Under the pieces are notes generated by a model. That model was not told the DNA's origin. It worked only from the letters and a program-made list of their open reading frames with translations, and searched no databases. Below are positions 37,892-46,314 of a DNA stretch of 64,000 nucleotides, piece after piece. The stretch comes from Desulfatitalea alkaliphila (GTDB lineage Bacteria > Desulfobacterota > Desulfobacteria > Desulfobacterales > Desulfosarcinaceae). Positions within the stretch are counted from its first letter, which is position 1. Every line of letters begins with the position of its first letter. The position numbers and the translations under genes are program-made. The stretch is taken from contig NZ_JALJRB010000010.1 of assembly GCF_022968795.1 (NCBI RefSeq), positions 62,001 through 126,000 on the forward strand. The letters run 5' to 3'.

Positions 37892-38974
37892 TCATCCACC
37901 GACACCGCTTTTCATGGCTGCCCTGAGGGCTTTGCCGTCTTTGGGAGGCGCGGGGATATCGGTGCGATTGTGCATGCTGATGGCCTCCTCCGGGCATCCG
38001 GTGGCACACACGGCACACCCGAAGCAGCGGTCCAGATCCACAACCGGCACGCTCTCCGGCCCCATCTCCAGGGCATCGGCCGGACAGCGGTCGAGACAGG
38101 TTTCACAAGCGACGCAACGCTCGGCGTCGAAGTGCGGCGCGAAGCCGGAGCTGAAGGCCAAGCCGGGCTTGGGCTTGGCCAGGGCGCGGGTCACGGCCAC
38201 GCAGTGCCAACGGTCGCAGTTGCATATGAAGCCGATGTCGTCGGCCATATTGGTGCTCATGTGGATCAGCCCGGCCGCTTCGGCCCGTTCGAGCACCTCC
38301 CGCGCTTCGGCCTTACTCACTTGGCGTCCGTTCAAGCGCTCGACGGCGAACTGCGCCCCCAGGCCGAACTGCATGCACACATCGTCGGGCATGTCGTGGG
38401 TCTCCTCGCCCCGCAGGCGGGCCGCGTGGCGGCAAAAACAGGTGGTGACGGCAATGGCATCGTACTTGTCGATGTAGGCTTGCACCTGGTCGTAGGTGTG
38501 AACCCGGTTGCCCACGGCTACGGTGCGGGCGACGGTGATCACGCGGTTGGTGGGAAAGGTCGGCTTGTCGATGTGGGAGCGCGCATCGAAAGCCTTTTTA
38601 TAGTCGTAAATGAGCCTGGCCAAACGCTTGTCCCGCTCTGTGGCACGCCCGGGCATGAATTGAAATTCGAGGATGCCCGGCATGAAACGGGCGCTTTGGT
38701 AATAAACGGTGTCGCCCATGCGCACCGCCATGCAGAGTCCTTTATCGGCCATGGCTTCCAGGATCGGCTCGATTTGCGCCACGGGCCGGCCCATCTGCTT
38801 GGCCAGGTCGGCGGCCGCGAAGGGTCCCCGGGGCATGGCGTTGTTCACCTCGGCCTCGGAAGGTGTGAACATCTCCTCCACCATGACGAAGAATTCAGGA
38901 ATATCCATCCCGGAAAAGTCGCCGCCGCGTTTTTGCATCACGCTGAGCAGTTCGCGATAAACAGGATCGGTCAT
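37892..38974 (-). CDS. 4Fe-4S protein with extra N-terminal Cys domain
   Basis: A 360-aa cytoplasmic protein. The C-terminal part has two full ferredoxin clusters: C287/C290/C293/C297 and C317/C320/C323/C327, each ending in CP. Before them is a Cys set (C179, C181, C200, C251, C253, C258) that may hold another cluster. The N-terminal about 170 residues include a helical, winged-helix-like region (FAAADLAKQMGRPVAQIEPILEAM). Such proteins are common in Desulfobacterota, and their partner is unknown. The AAGGAG site lies eight bases before the ATG. Possibly an electron carrier linked to the neighbouring flavin enzyme. Confidence 0.82.
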   Translation of the reverse strand: MTDPVYRELLSVMQKRGGDFSGMDIPEFFVMVEEMFTPSEAEVNNAMPRGPFAAADLAKQMGRPVAQIEPILEAMADKGLCMAVRMGDTVYYQSARFMPGILEFQFMPGRATERDKRLARLIYDYKKAFDARSHIDKPTFPTNRVITVARTVAVGNRVHTYDQVQAYIDKYDAIAVTTCFCRHAARLRGEETHDMPDDVCMQFGLGAQFAVERLNGRQVSKAEAREVLERAEAAGLIHMSTNMADDIGFICNCDRWHCVAVTRALAKPKPGLAFSSGFAPHFDAERCVACETCLDRCPADALEMGPESVPVVDLDRCFGCAVCATGCPEEAISMHNRTDIPAPPKDGKALRAAMKSGVGG

Positions 38975-39078
38975 CAGAAGGCTCCTTTTTCAGTCGCTTC
39001 AAGGCGTCTGCAGTTGAAGGTCACTCGCTCGATTTGAGTTGATATTCCCCTTTTTCCGCGCGGCTGCAAGCAGCGCAT

Positions 39079-40053
39079 TCAGCCCAAAAATTTGGTCAGG
39101 CGTTCTTTGATGATCGCTTCGGCCTCGGCCATGATCCGGTCGATGAGTTCCCGGCAGGTGGGGATGTCGTGGATCAGGCCGGCCACCATGCCGCAGGACC
39201 AGACACCGGTCTCGGTCTTGCCCTCCATCATGATTTTGGGATAAACCCCGGCCACCTCCTCGATGATGTCCTCGAACTTGATCTCCTGGCCGAGGCGCGT
39301 CTCTTTTTCCAGCAGGCGTTTGACGGCGTCGTTGTACATCACCCGCTCGGTGTTGCGCAGGGGCCGCATCACCAGCCGCGTGTCCAGCTCACTGGCCGCC
39401 ACGATGGCGTTTTTCACGTTCTCGTGCACCGGCGCCTCTCGAGTGGCGATGAAGCGGGTGCCCATGTTGATGCCGTCCGCCCCCAGGGCCAAACCGGCCA
39501 CCAGGCTGCGGCCATCGGCCATGCCACCGGAAGCCACGAACGGAATCTTCAGCTCCTCGGCGGCCCGCGGCAGCAGGATCATGTTGGGAATGTCGTCCTC
39601 GCCCGGGTGGCCGCCGCACTCGAAGCCGTCCACCGACACCGCATCGCAGCCGATTTTTTCGGCCTTGAGCGAGTGGCGCACCGATGTGCACTTGTGGATC
39701 ACCTTGATGCCGGCGGCGTGCAAAGGCGGCAAATAGGGCTCTGGATTGCGGCCCGCCGTCTCCACGATCTTCACCCCGCCCTCCACGATGGCGCGGATAT
39801 AACCCGGGTAGTCCGGCGGTTGCAACGCGGGCAGAAAGGTGAGATTCACGCCGAACGGCTTGTCGGTCATCTCGCGGCAGCGGGCGATCTCCTTGGCCAG
39901 ATTCTCGGGTGTTTTTTGCGTCAAGGCGGTGATGATCCCCAGGCCGCCGGCATTGGACACGGCCGCGGCCAACTCGGCGAAGCCGACATAGTGCATCCCC
40001 CCTTGGATGATCGGGTGTTGGATGCCGAACAGTTCGGTGATGCGTGTTTTCAT
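39079..40053 (-). CDS. Nitronate monooxygenase-like FMN enzyme
   Basis: A 324-aa TIM-barrel FMN protein of the NMO/2-nitropropane dioxygenase group. Typical segments are FGIQHPIIQGGMHYVG near the N-terminus, an SVDGFECGGHPGEDD stretch at about 140 and ASGGMADGRSLVAGLALGADGINMGTRF, which binds the phosphate of FMN. In anaerobes this group probably acts as an enoyl-ACP reductase-like (FabK) or other FMN reductase rather than an oxygenase. Start at 40053 is clear (AAGGAG nine bases before it); the longer frame upstream is an artefact over the photolyase gene. Confidence 0.85.
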   Translation of the reverse strand: MKTRITELFGIQHPIIQGGMHYVGFAELAAAVSNAGGLGIITALTQKTPENLAKEIARCREMTDKPFGVNLTFLPALQPPDYPGYIRAIVEGGVKIVETAGRNPEPYLPPLHAAGIKVIHKCTSVRHSLKAEKIGCDAVSVDGFECGGHPGEDDIPNMILLPRAAEELKIPFVASGGMADGRSLVAGLALGADGINMGTRFIATREAPVHENVKNAIVAASELDTRLVMRPLRNTERVMYNDAVKRLLEKETRLGQEIKFEDIIEEVAGVYPKIMMEGKTETGVWSCGMVAGLIHDIPTCRELIDRIMAEAEAIIKERLTKFLG

Positions 40054-40165
40054 GCGTGAACGCTCCTTGGTTCGGTTGAAGGTGGACAACGATATCAAAA
40101 TATCATAGCAAAGAATCGACCCGGGTGACCAACCTCTTTTTACCGGATGCCCATCGGTGGTCCGC

Positions 40166-41569
40166 TCATGCCATTCGGCTTTCCACCTTGCGCACATAGC
40201 CTTCGATGTCGCACTTGCGCTCCAGCCCGGCGGCGGCCATGTACCGCAGCTTGCCGAATACGGGGCGCTCGGCCCAGGCGCGGTCGTGCACACCGAACAC
40301 CCAGGCGACACCGGCATAGGAGTTGGGATCCCGGCCATCGATGAAATACCGATTGTTGAGCATCAGGGCGGTGGCAAAGGCGGACGCCGGATCGGGGCAC
40401 CACTCCAATATCTTTTTGCCCCAGTACATGCGCATGTAATTGTGCATGAATCCGGTGCCGCGCATCTCCTGCATGGCCGCATTCCAGTAGCGGTCGTGGG
40501 TGCGTGCGTTCTCCAGTTGCGCCGGGGTGTACAGGTAGGGCCGCGGATCGTCGCGATGGGCCGCCAACGTCCGTCGCGCCCACTCCGGAATGCAGGTGTA
40601 AGCATCGTAATCAGGGGTGTGATGCACGAAATTGCACGCCAACTCGCGCCGCACCACCAACTGTTCCAGGAAGGCATCGATCTGCCCGTCGAGGGCAACG
40701 GAAGCCCGTCGCCGTGTCAGCGCCATGGCCACCCGCAGCGGAGAAATCTGACCGAAATGCAGATAGGGGCTCAGATGGGAGACATCATCGGTCTGGGGCT
40801 GGTTGCCATGGGCCGTGTATTGCGCCAGGCCGTTGCGAATGAAGTGCTGCAAGCGTTTTTCCGCCTCGCGTGCACCGCCCACGAAAAACCGGTCGGCCGG
40901 CACAACCCTCTCGTCGACACCCGGCACCGGGCTCAAGTCATCCAGCGACACCGGTGCCAACGCCTTGGACATTCGCGGCACCCCGCCGGTGCGGCGCAGG
41001 GCCACGGTGGGCACCGGCTTTAGGAAGCCCGCCAGGTGGCGTCGGATTTTGGGTCGGATGGTGCGCGCCGCATATTCCGCCTTGTCGCTGACCAGATCCA
41101 CGGGCACCACCACATCGCTCTCCACCTGAACGACCGCACAACGCGCCTGATCGGCGACCTCCCGCCGCCATTGCTTCTGATGGCGCAGGTAACCCCGGTC
41201 GCACACCACGGCCGCGGCCTTGTGTGCGGCGTTCAAGGCGACCTCGGGCGGATGCCCGATCACCACGGCCAACCGAACGCCCGATTTGGCCAGATCGTCC
41301 CGGACCTCGCGCAATCCTTCAAGCATGAAACGGTAATGACGCTGGTTGGCCTCCGGGTAATCCGGGGTCAAACCGAAAACCACTAGAAGCGGCAGTGCGC
41401 AATGATTGGCCATTGCCACTGCGCAGGTCAACGCATGATTGTCTTGGGCCCGCTGGGATTGCTGCATCCAGTAGAGAATGAAGTCGCCGCCGCGCAGGGG
41501 TTGGTCGTTGAGCACCTGGATACGTGCCGGCGCGATGGGGTGCGGAAAGGCGAGGGCCGATTCAAACAT
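40166..41569 (-). CDS. phrB: Class II CPD photolyase
   Basis: A 467-aa FAD enzyme that repairs cyclobutane pyrimidine dimers with blue light. Near the N-terminus VLNDQPLRGGDFILYWMQQS and then NHALTCAVAMAN match class II photolyases, followed by the YPEANQRHYRFMLEGL segment. The C-terminal FAD-binding part has FMHNYMRMYWGKKILEW and the final GKLRYMAAAGLERKCDI, also class II marks. ATG at 41569 with GGGAG eight bases before it is preferred over a TTG at 41617. It overlaps the end of the DUF123 gene by eight bases, so they are probably co-transcribed. Confidence 0.92.
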   Translation of the reverse strand: MFESALAFPHPIAPARIQVLNDQPLRGGDFILYWMQQSQRAQDNHALTCAVAMANHCALPLLVVFGLTPDYPEANQRHYRFMLEGLREVRDDLAKSGVRLAVVIGHPPEVALNAAHKAAAVVCDRGYLRHQKQWRREVADQARCAVVQVESDVVVPVDLVSDKAEYAARTIRPKIRRHLAGFLKPVPTVALRRTGGVPRMSKALAPVSLDDLSPVPGVDERVVPADRFFVGGAREAEKRLQHFIRNGLAQYTAHGNQPQTDDVSHLSPYLHFGQISPLRVAMALTRRRASVALDGQIDAFLEQLVVRRELACNFVHHTPDYDAYTCIPEWARRTLAAHRDDPRPYLYTPAQLENARTHDRYWNAAMQEMRGTGFMHNYMRMYWGKKILEWCPDPASAFATALMLNNRYFIDGRDPNSYAGVAWVFGVHDRAWAERPVFGKLRYMAAAGLERKCDIEGYVRKVESRMA

Positions 41570-42074
41570 TCGTCGAGCTCCCGGCGCGATGGGGCGTTTT
41601 GGGTCGCTGCTTGACAATCTCCTTTAACGGCGCTGCAACCACATCGAAGCCCAGTTTGGCCCTCAGCAAGATCCGGCCCGGCCGGCGCGTGAAATGGATC
41701 AAGTGGGAAAGGCAACGGCAATCGGAGCAGCCGAACCCGCGCACCGCTGTTCCGGCCTCCGGGCCCTCGGTCAGCGCCGCGGCCCAATCATGCTCCCGAA
41801 CAGGGGGGCCGATCGCCATCCACGCCGCGACCACCTTGGCTGCGGTACGCAGGTGGTCAATGTGCCAGTGGGCCTTGACCAGTGGTTGCAAATGACGTCC
41901 CAAGCGCGCAGCCAGCCCGCCCGGTCCGAAAGCGCTTCCCGCATAGACATACCAACCACGGTCGAATACCATGGGTCCTAAACGGCCCACCTGAATGGTC
42001 CTGGAACCGGGCAAGAACAGGATCAGCAGGTAGCTGCCTTTGGCATCCGGCAATGAATCGTGCAGTTTGCTCAT
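41562..42074 (-). CDS. DUF123 (GIY-YIG-like) protein
   Basis: A 170-aa protein with the DUF123 domain (about 12-125): GSYLLILFLPGSRTIQVGRLG, then YVYAGSAFGPGGLAARLGRHL and HWHIDHL. DUF123 is related to GIY-YIG endonucleases, and related proteins are sometimes annotated as Uri-like endonucleases, but the catalytic Glu of typical GIY-YIG enzymes is not obvious. Three Cys residues follow (GCSDCRCLSHL). Start at 42074 is preferred because AGGG lies eight bases before it. Its end overlaps the photolyase start, so a DNA-repair link is attractive but unproved. Confidence 0.78.
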   Translation of the reverse strand: MSKLHDSLPDAKGSYLLILFLPGSRTIQVGRLGPMVFDRGWYVYAGSAFGPGGLAARLGRHLQPLVKAHWHIDHLRTAAKVVAAWMAIGPPVREHDWAAALTEGPEAGTAVRGFGCSDCRCLSHLIHFTRRPGRILLRAKLGFDVVAAPLKEIVKQRPKTPHRAGSSTNV

Positions 42075-42322
42075 TCGAAGTGCCCTATCCTTGCGCCGCC
42101 CCCGACGCGCCGATGGATGAAACCCGCACACCTCTTGTCCGCTGCCGGTCGCCGGAGAGGGTACCACGACCCTATGGATAGTCCCTCGATCTTCGGCCAC
42201 CCCCCCGCCCCATTTGAATTGGCTGCATCTTCAAGAGGCCGATTCCGGAAGCACGCCATCCATGTTATGTTGGGAGCGGTGCGTTAATCAAGCATGGAAT
42301 CCAAGTGAATCGGGAGGCGCCG

Positions 42323-43249
42323 ATGCGGGTGGACAGAACCGTTACCACAGCCATCGACCCGGAACTTTGCACGGGTTGTGGATTGTGTATCGAGGTGTGC
42401 CCCAGCGAAACCATCACTTTGTTACATGGCAAGGCGGTGGTTTCGGGGAAAGAGTCTTTGAATTGCGGGCATTGTGCCGCCGTCTGCCCTACCGGCGCTG
42501 TAGCGGTCGGCGCCATCGATCCCGACATGTCGGCCTTTCAAACCTTCCAGGAAGAAACGACCTGGTCCCCCCATGGTCGCTACGATACGGCGGCGCTGGT
42601 CAACTTGATGCGCTCCCGGCGTTCATGTCGCAATTTCAGGCAGCAACCGGTTGCACGGGATATTCTGGAGGATCTGATCCGTATCGGCATTACCGCGCCC
42701 TCCGGATCCAACTGCCAGATGTGGACCTTCACCGTCCTGCCGGACCCCGCCGCCGTGCGTGCCTTGGCCGCGCGCATCGGGGATTTTTTCCGCAAACTCA
42801 ACCGATTGGCGCAAAAGAAGTGGCTGCGCAAATTGCTCAAAGGGGTCGGGCGGCCCGAACTGGACCACTATTACCGCAACCATTTCGAGAGCATTGCAAG
42901 AGGGCTGTTGCAATGGGACAACGGCGGGCGCGATCTGTTGTTTCACAACGCCCCGGCGGCCATCGTGGTCGCCGCCAAGAACCAGGCGAGCTGCCCGGCG
43001 GAAGATGCACTGCTGGCGACCCAGAACATCCTGCTTGCGGCGCACAGCATGGGGCTGGGCACCTGCCTGATCGGTTTTGCCATTGCCGCCATGCATCGGA
43101 GCGATGAAATCAAGGCGCTGCTCCGGCTGCCGGCGGATGAAACCCCCTACGCCGTCATCGCCCTGGGGTATCCGCGCGAAAAGTACCAACGGGTTACGGG
43201 CAGAAAGAAGGCAACGGTGAGGTATATCGATTTTATTTCACCACCCTGA
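42323..43249 (+). CDS. Ferredoxin-nitroreductase fusion
   Basis: A 308-aa protein. Residues 1-60 hold a ferredoxin-like domain: C16, C19, C22, C26 form one complete 4Fe-4S motif. The second motif is odd: C48, C51 and C55 are there, but the position where the first Cys is expected (45) is Ser. Residues about 75-300 are a nitroreductase-fold FMN domain with an SRRSCRNFR start and SMGLGTCLIGFAI. Such fusions probably pass electrons from ferredoxin to FMN to reduce an unknown compound. Start at 42323 has GGGAGG upstream. The gene ends 17 bases inside the convergent next gene. Confidence 0.85.
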   Translation: MRVDRTVTTAIDPELCTGCGLCIEVCPSETITLLHGKAVVSGKESLNCGHCAAVCPTGAVAVGAIDPDMSAFQTFQEETTWSPHGRYDTAALVNLMRSRRSCRNFRQQPVARDILEDLIRIGITAPSGSNCQMWTFTVLPDPAAVRALAARIGDFFRKLNRLAQKKWLRKLLKGVGRPELDHYYRNHFESIARGLLQWDNGGRDLLFHNAPAAIVVAAKNQASCPAEDALLATQNILLAAHSMGLGTCLIGFAIAAMHRSDEIKALLRLPADETPYAVIALGYPREKYQRVTGRKKATVRYIDFISPP

Positions 43250-44057
43250 GGCGGTGGGTGCGGCGCAGATGCTCCCAGAGGGCGCGCAATATGACGGCGC
43301 AGGCTTCGTCGGGAAGGGGGTCTTGCAGGTTGCCGCGTTCGGCGCAGGAGCGAAGCAACGATGCATTGCCGCTGTAAAGGCCGAATTGTTCTTTGATATA
43401 AGCGGCCAGTCCGGAGTGCAGGCCGTCCAACGCATCGGATGTCATGTTGGCCAGCGTGGTGCGATCTTTGAGGGGCATGGCGGCGGCGAGATGTGCCACG
43501 GCATCGTCCACCGTGAGGGGTTGCTTGGTCGGACCATTCTCGGCAGGGATGACATGCTTGGCGGGGTGCTCCGGATGCATTCCCGATTTGACAAGGCCGA
43601 GATAGACCGCCGTCTCCAGCACCTTGCGGGTCTGGGTGTAGATGTTGATATCCTCACTGTCCTGCAAGCCGGTAACGAACACGGTTTTGATGTGTTGTTG
43701 CGACAGCCAGGAGGCAATCAGAGAAGCGGCCTCGAAAAGGGGATATTGCCCCAGGTCCACGTGCAAAAACTGCCGCTGGTGCTTGAGGGCCGCCTGCACC
43801 ACCTTACGGGTCCAGGGGGTGGCCTGGTTGCGGGAGACCACCAGGGTGCCGTCCGCTTCGGCCGTGTTTTTGTCCAACGCCTCCTGAAACCCTATGGTTG
43901 CGGTCTCTTGCAACTGGTAGACGCTGGGCAGCGATCCCATGGCATTACGCTTGCCGAGGGGGGTCCAGCCCCCGTGGGGGATGCTTAACTTGATGGCGGT
44001 ATCCAGCGCGGCCAGTTCCACACCGGTTTGTCCGCTGGTGAGCACTTTACGGATCAT
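43233..44057 (-). CDS. Putative molybdenum-carrier-like protein with C-terminal DUF6794-like domain
   Basis: A 274-aa protein. The first about 160 residues match the molybdenum carrier/YpsC-like Rossmann fold, with LTSGQTGVELAALDTAI and a PHGGWTPLGKRNAMG nucleotide-binding loop. The last about 110 residues (from PLTVDDAVAHLAAAMP) resemble DUF6794, a small helical domain of unknown function that is usually found alone. I infer the fusion from sequence; the C-terminal match is from memory. Start at 44057 is favoured (GAGAGG before the ATG). The gene overlaps the end of the convergent nitroreductase fusion by 17 bases. Confidence 0.65.
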   Translation of the reverse strand: MIRKVLTSGQTGVELAALDTAIKLSIPHGGWTPLGKRNAMGSLPSVYQLQETATIGFQEALDKNTAEADGTLVVSRNQATPWTRKVVQAALKHQRQFLHVDLGQYPLFEAASLIASWLSQQHIKTVFVTGLQDSEDINIYTQTRKVLETAVYLGLVKSGMHPEHPAKHVIPAENGPTKQPLTVDDAVAHLAAAMPLKDRTTLANMTSDALDGLHSGLAAYIKEQFGLYSGNASLLRSCAERGNLQDPLPDEACAVILRALWEHLRRTHRLRVVK

Positions 44058-44125
44058 AGGGACGACCTCTCGCGAAAACCCTGGTGGGGAAACCGTCAAT
44101 CCGGGCGGCATCGGCCGCCGACGAT

Positions 44126-45055
44126 CTATCGTATGGCACGGGGCAGTGCGGCCAAAGAGTAGACATGATTCTCCGCCGCGATGGCGTCGCGCAAATATTT
44201 GGGCGGGTGCATCAAGGCACGCATGGTGCGCCCGTCGAACATGCGCAAAGGGCCGTCGATCAATCCCGCCAACCGCTCATCGACGGCCTCCGGTTCCGGA
44301 TCCTCCCAGCCCACCGTGTCGTCCGCGCCACATACGAACCCCATGGGCGATCCCCAACTGGGCACGGGGACCAGCCAATGCCACATGCGTTGGAAAACCG
44401 AGGCGACGGTATTGGCCAGCCGGACGTGCAACTGCATCTCCACAGGGCCCGCAAGCCCGGCTTGTATGACAAAACAGCCGCCGGGCGCCAATGCCCGCCG
44501 ACACTGTGCAAAATATTCGCGCGTGAACAGCTTGGCACTGGGCCCGTGCTCCAGCGGATCGGTCAGGTCGGAAACGATCACATCCCAATTTCCCGGCACC
44601 GCATCCACGTACGCCAGAGCATCGGCGATCACCACCCGGCTACGCGGATCGTCAAAAGCGCCCTGGTGCATCTCCGGCAGGTGGCGCCGGCAGGCATCGA
44701 CCACCGCACCGTCCAGATCCACCATGACCGCTTCCGTCACGGTTTTCCATTTGAGGGCTTCGCGCAACGCCGCCCCTTCGCCTCCGCCGAGAATCAACAC
44801 CTTTTTCGGGCCACCTTGCAAAAGGCAAGGCGGGTGCACCAAGGCCTCGTGGTACATAAATTCATCGCCGGTGCACGATTGCCAACAACCGTCGAGCACC
44901 AGCGCCTTGCCGGTGGCACCCGACCGCACGATCATCATTTCCTGGAAACGTGTCTTCTGCTGGTGCACCACCTCTAGGATGCCATGGCAAACGGCATCGT
45001 AGGGGTTGTTGTATTCAGTCAACCATAGGCTGCCGGGGGTCTCATGGGAATGCAT
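44126..45055 (-). CDS. speE: Spermidine synthase (SpeE-type aminopropyltransferase)
   Basis: A 309-aa protein of the spermidine synthase family. It has an LTEYNNPYDAVCH start, LILGGGEGAALREAL (nucleotide-binding glycine motif), a VMVDLDGAVVDACR loop and the DVIVSDLTDP active-site stretch. It transfers aminopropyl from decarboxylated S-adenosylmethionine to putrescine. Start at 45055 has AGGA before it and lies 37 bases inside the end of the speD gene, so the two are translated from one mRNA. Pairing with SpeD upstream makes the polyamine pathway call firm. Confidence 0.9.
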   Translation of the reverse strand: MHSHETPGSLWLTEYNNPYDAVCHGILEVVHQQKTRFQEMMIVRSGATGKALVLDGCWQSCTGDEFMYHEALVHPPCLLQGGPKKVLILGGGEGAALREALKWKTVTEAVMVDLDGAVVDACRRHLPEMHQGAFDDPRSRVVIADALAYVDAVPGNWDVIVSDLTDPLEHGPSAKLFTREYFAQCRRALAPGGCFVIQAGLAGPVEMQLHVRLANTVASVFQRMWHWLVPVPSWGSPMGFVCGADDTVGWEDPEPEAVDERLAGLIDGPLRMFDGRTMRALMHPPKYLRDAIAAENHVYSLAALPRAIR

Positions 45056-45453
45056 GTGTCCTCGCAGGAACTGTTTGAGGCCATGTTTGCGACCGGCAAG
45101 GGCACCCCGCGCCCGCGTTGCAGAACCGTGCGCGCCTGGCGCTTCGCTTCCAGCAGTCCGGTCAGCAGCCGGCAAGCCGCGACAGGGTCGCAATGGGTGC
45201 CGCAGGTGAACGCATCCACGGCGGCATAGCCGGTTTCGGGCCATGTATGAATGGAAATGTGGGATTCGGCCAACAGGCCCAAGGCCGTCACACCCTGGGG
45301 GCTGAACTTGTGGCTCGACAGTGTCAGCAGCGTGGATCCCGATGCCTCGGCCGCACTATTAATGGCACGACATATGAACTGCTCGTCATCCAGCAGTTCG
45401 GATGGACACTCAAAGAGCTCCAAGATACAGTGTTTACCGGTCGTTTGGTTCAA
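45019..45453 (-). CDS. speD: S-adenosylmethionine decarboxylase proenzyme
   Basis: A 144-aa proenzyme of the bacterial SpeD (class 1B) type. Self-cleavage at E63-S64 makes the pyruvoyl group; S64, H69 and C84 match the catalytic set (S63, H68, C83 in Thermotoga). The segment around them reads LLAESHISIHTWPETGYAAVDAFTCG, cut here into its key residues. TTG at 45453 is preferred because GGAGG sits eight bases before it; an earlier TTG at 45477 has none. It makes the aminopropyl donor used by SpeE, whose gene overlaps its end. Confidence 0.9.
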   Translation of the reverse strand: MNQTTGKHCILELFECPSELLDDEQFICRAINSAAEASGSTLLTLSSHKFSPQGVTALGLLAESHISIHTWPETGYAAVDAFTCGTHCDPVAACRLLTGLLEAKRQARTVLQRGRGVPLPVANMASNSSCEDTCIPMRPPAAYG

Positions 45454-45650
45454 TGTAGGCCCCTCCGTCCGCCTCAACGCGGTGTTTGGGTGGTTTCACC
45501 TCCTCCAATGGATAAGGTAACGCATTGCAACAGACCCAAAGGGCCGCCCCGTCCACCACACACCGAGCGGGTCGCCCTCAACGAAATCTGAACTAATAAA
45601 TCCAGGGGGCGCGACGGTCAAGGAAAAAAAGCGCCGACCCGCCCACCTCT

Positions 45651-46124
45651 TCACGGCCGCTGCGGGATGGGGCAATTGCCCGCCGGCGTCAGCAGTACAT
45701 ATCCTTGCGCTTCATTGTACCCGATGCGACCGGCCAGCTTGAGCAAGGCACGGTCGGAAAACTTGATCCGATCCTCGCCCCGCTGCAGGTAGAGGTTGTC
45801 CTCCTGAATGAACAACGGATCGGTCTCCAGCGCAATTGTTTCACGGGTATTGAGCATCAGGCGCACCGGATCTTCGGCCGTTGCGTCCACCACGAACAAG
45901 GGTGTGTCCTCATAGCGGAAATAGACCTTTTCGACGATGTTGTCCCGGACCTGCTGTACGAAATAGCCGTCCCGGTCGCGACAGATGGCGGCATTGAAAT
46001 AGTCGACGATTTTCTTGTGCCGCAAGCGCCCACCCTCATTGTACCAATGGCCGAAGCGGTCCATCCAGAACACCGCCTCCTCCTTGGGCACCACAACGAT
46101 CCGCATCTCCTTGTCCACCCCCAT
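45651..46124 (-). CDS. DUF1285-like protein
   Basis: A 157-aa protein resembling the DUF1285 family: FGHWYNEGGRLRHKKIVDYF, RDRDGYFV and YEDTPLFVVD at similar spacing to that family, with beta-rich predicted structure. Function unknown. AGGAG precedes the ATG at 46124 by eight bases; an ATG at 46106 is also possible. It stands between the speD and asd genes but points away from asd and shares no operon with it. Confidence 0.65.
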   Translation of the reverse strand: MGVDKEMRIVVVPKEEAVFWMDRFGHWYNEGGRLRHKKIVDYFNAAICRDRDGYFVQQVRDNIVEKVYFRYEDTPLFVVDATAEDPVRLMLNTRETIALETDPLFIQEDNLYLQRGEDRIKFSDRALLKLAGRIGYNEAQGYVLLTPAGNCPIPQRP

Positions 46125-46314
46125 TGCCCCTGCTCCTGTCCAAATTTAATAGATATTTCGGATGAAACGAGTACATTGGTACGACAAAACCCGCCACCTT
46201 GTCCACCTTCTTACTGAAGAATCGGCCCGACTCTTGACAAACCAGCGGCGGCACCATATTGAACGGGTTTTATGGGCGATTGCCCATTGACACTGGTTTG
46301 CAAGGAGAAACGCC

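Noticed and set aside
42214-43107. Plus-strand frame in another phase of the ferredoxin-nitroreductase gene
   Set aside because: The nitroreductase frame has the family motifs and a good ribosome binding site; this one has neither.
45434-45499. A 21-codon leader-like frame upstream of speD with a strong G-rich site
   Set aside because: The site abuts the start with no spacing, and the frame overlaps the speD start in another phase. It could be a leader peptide, but nothing supports translation.
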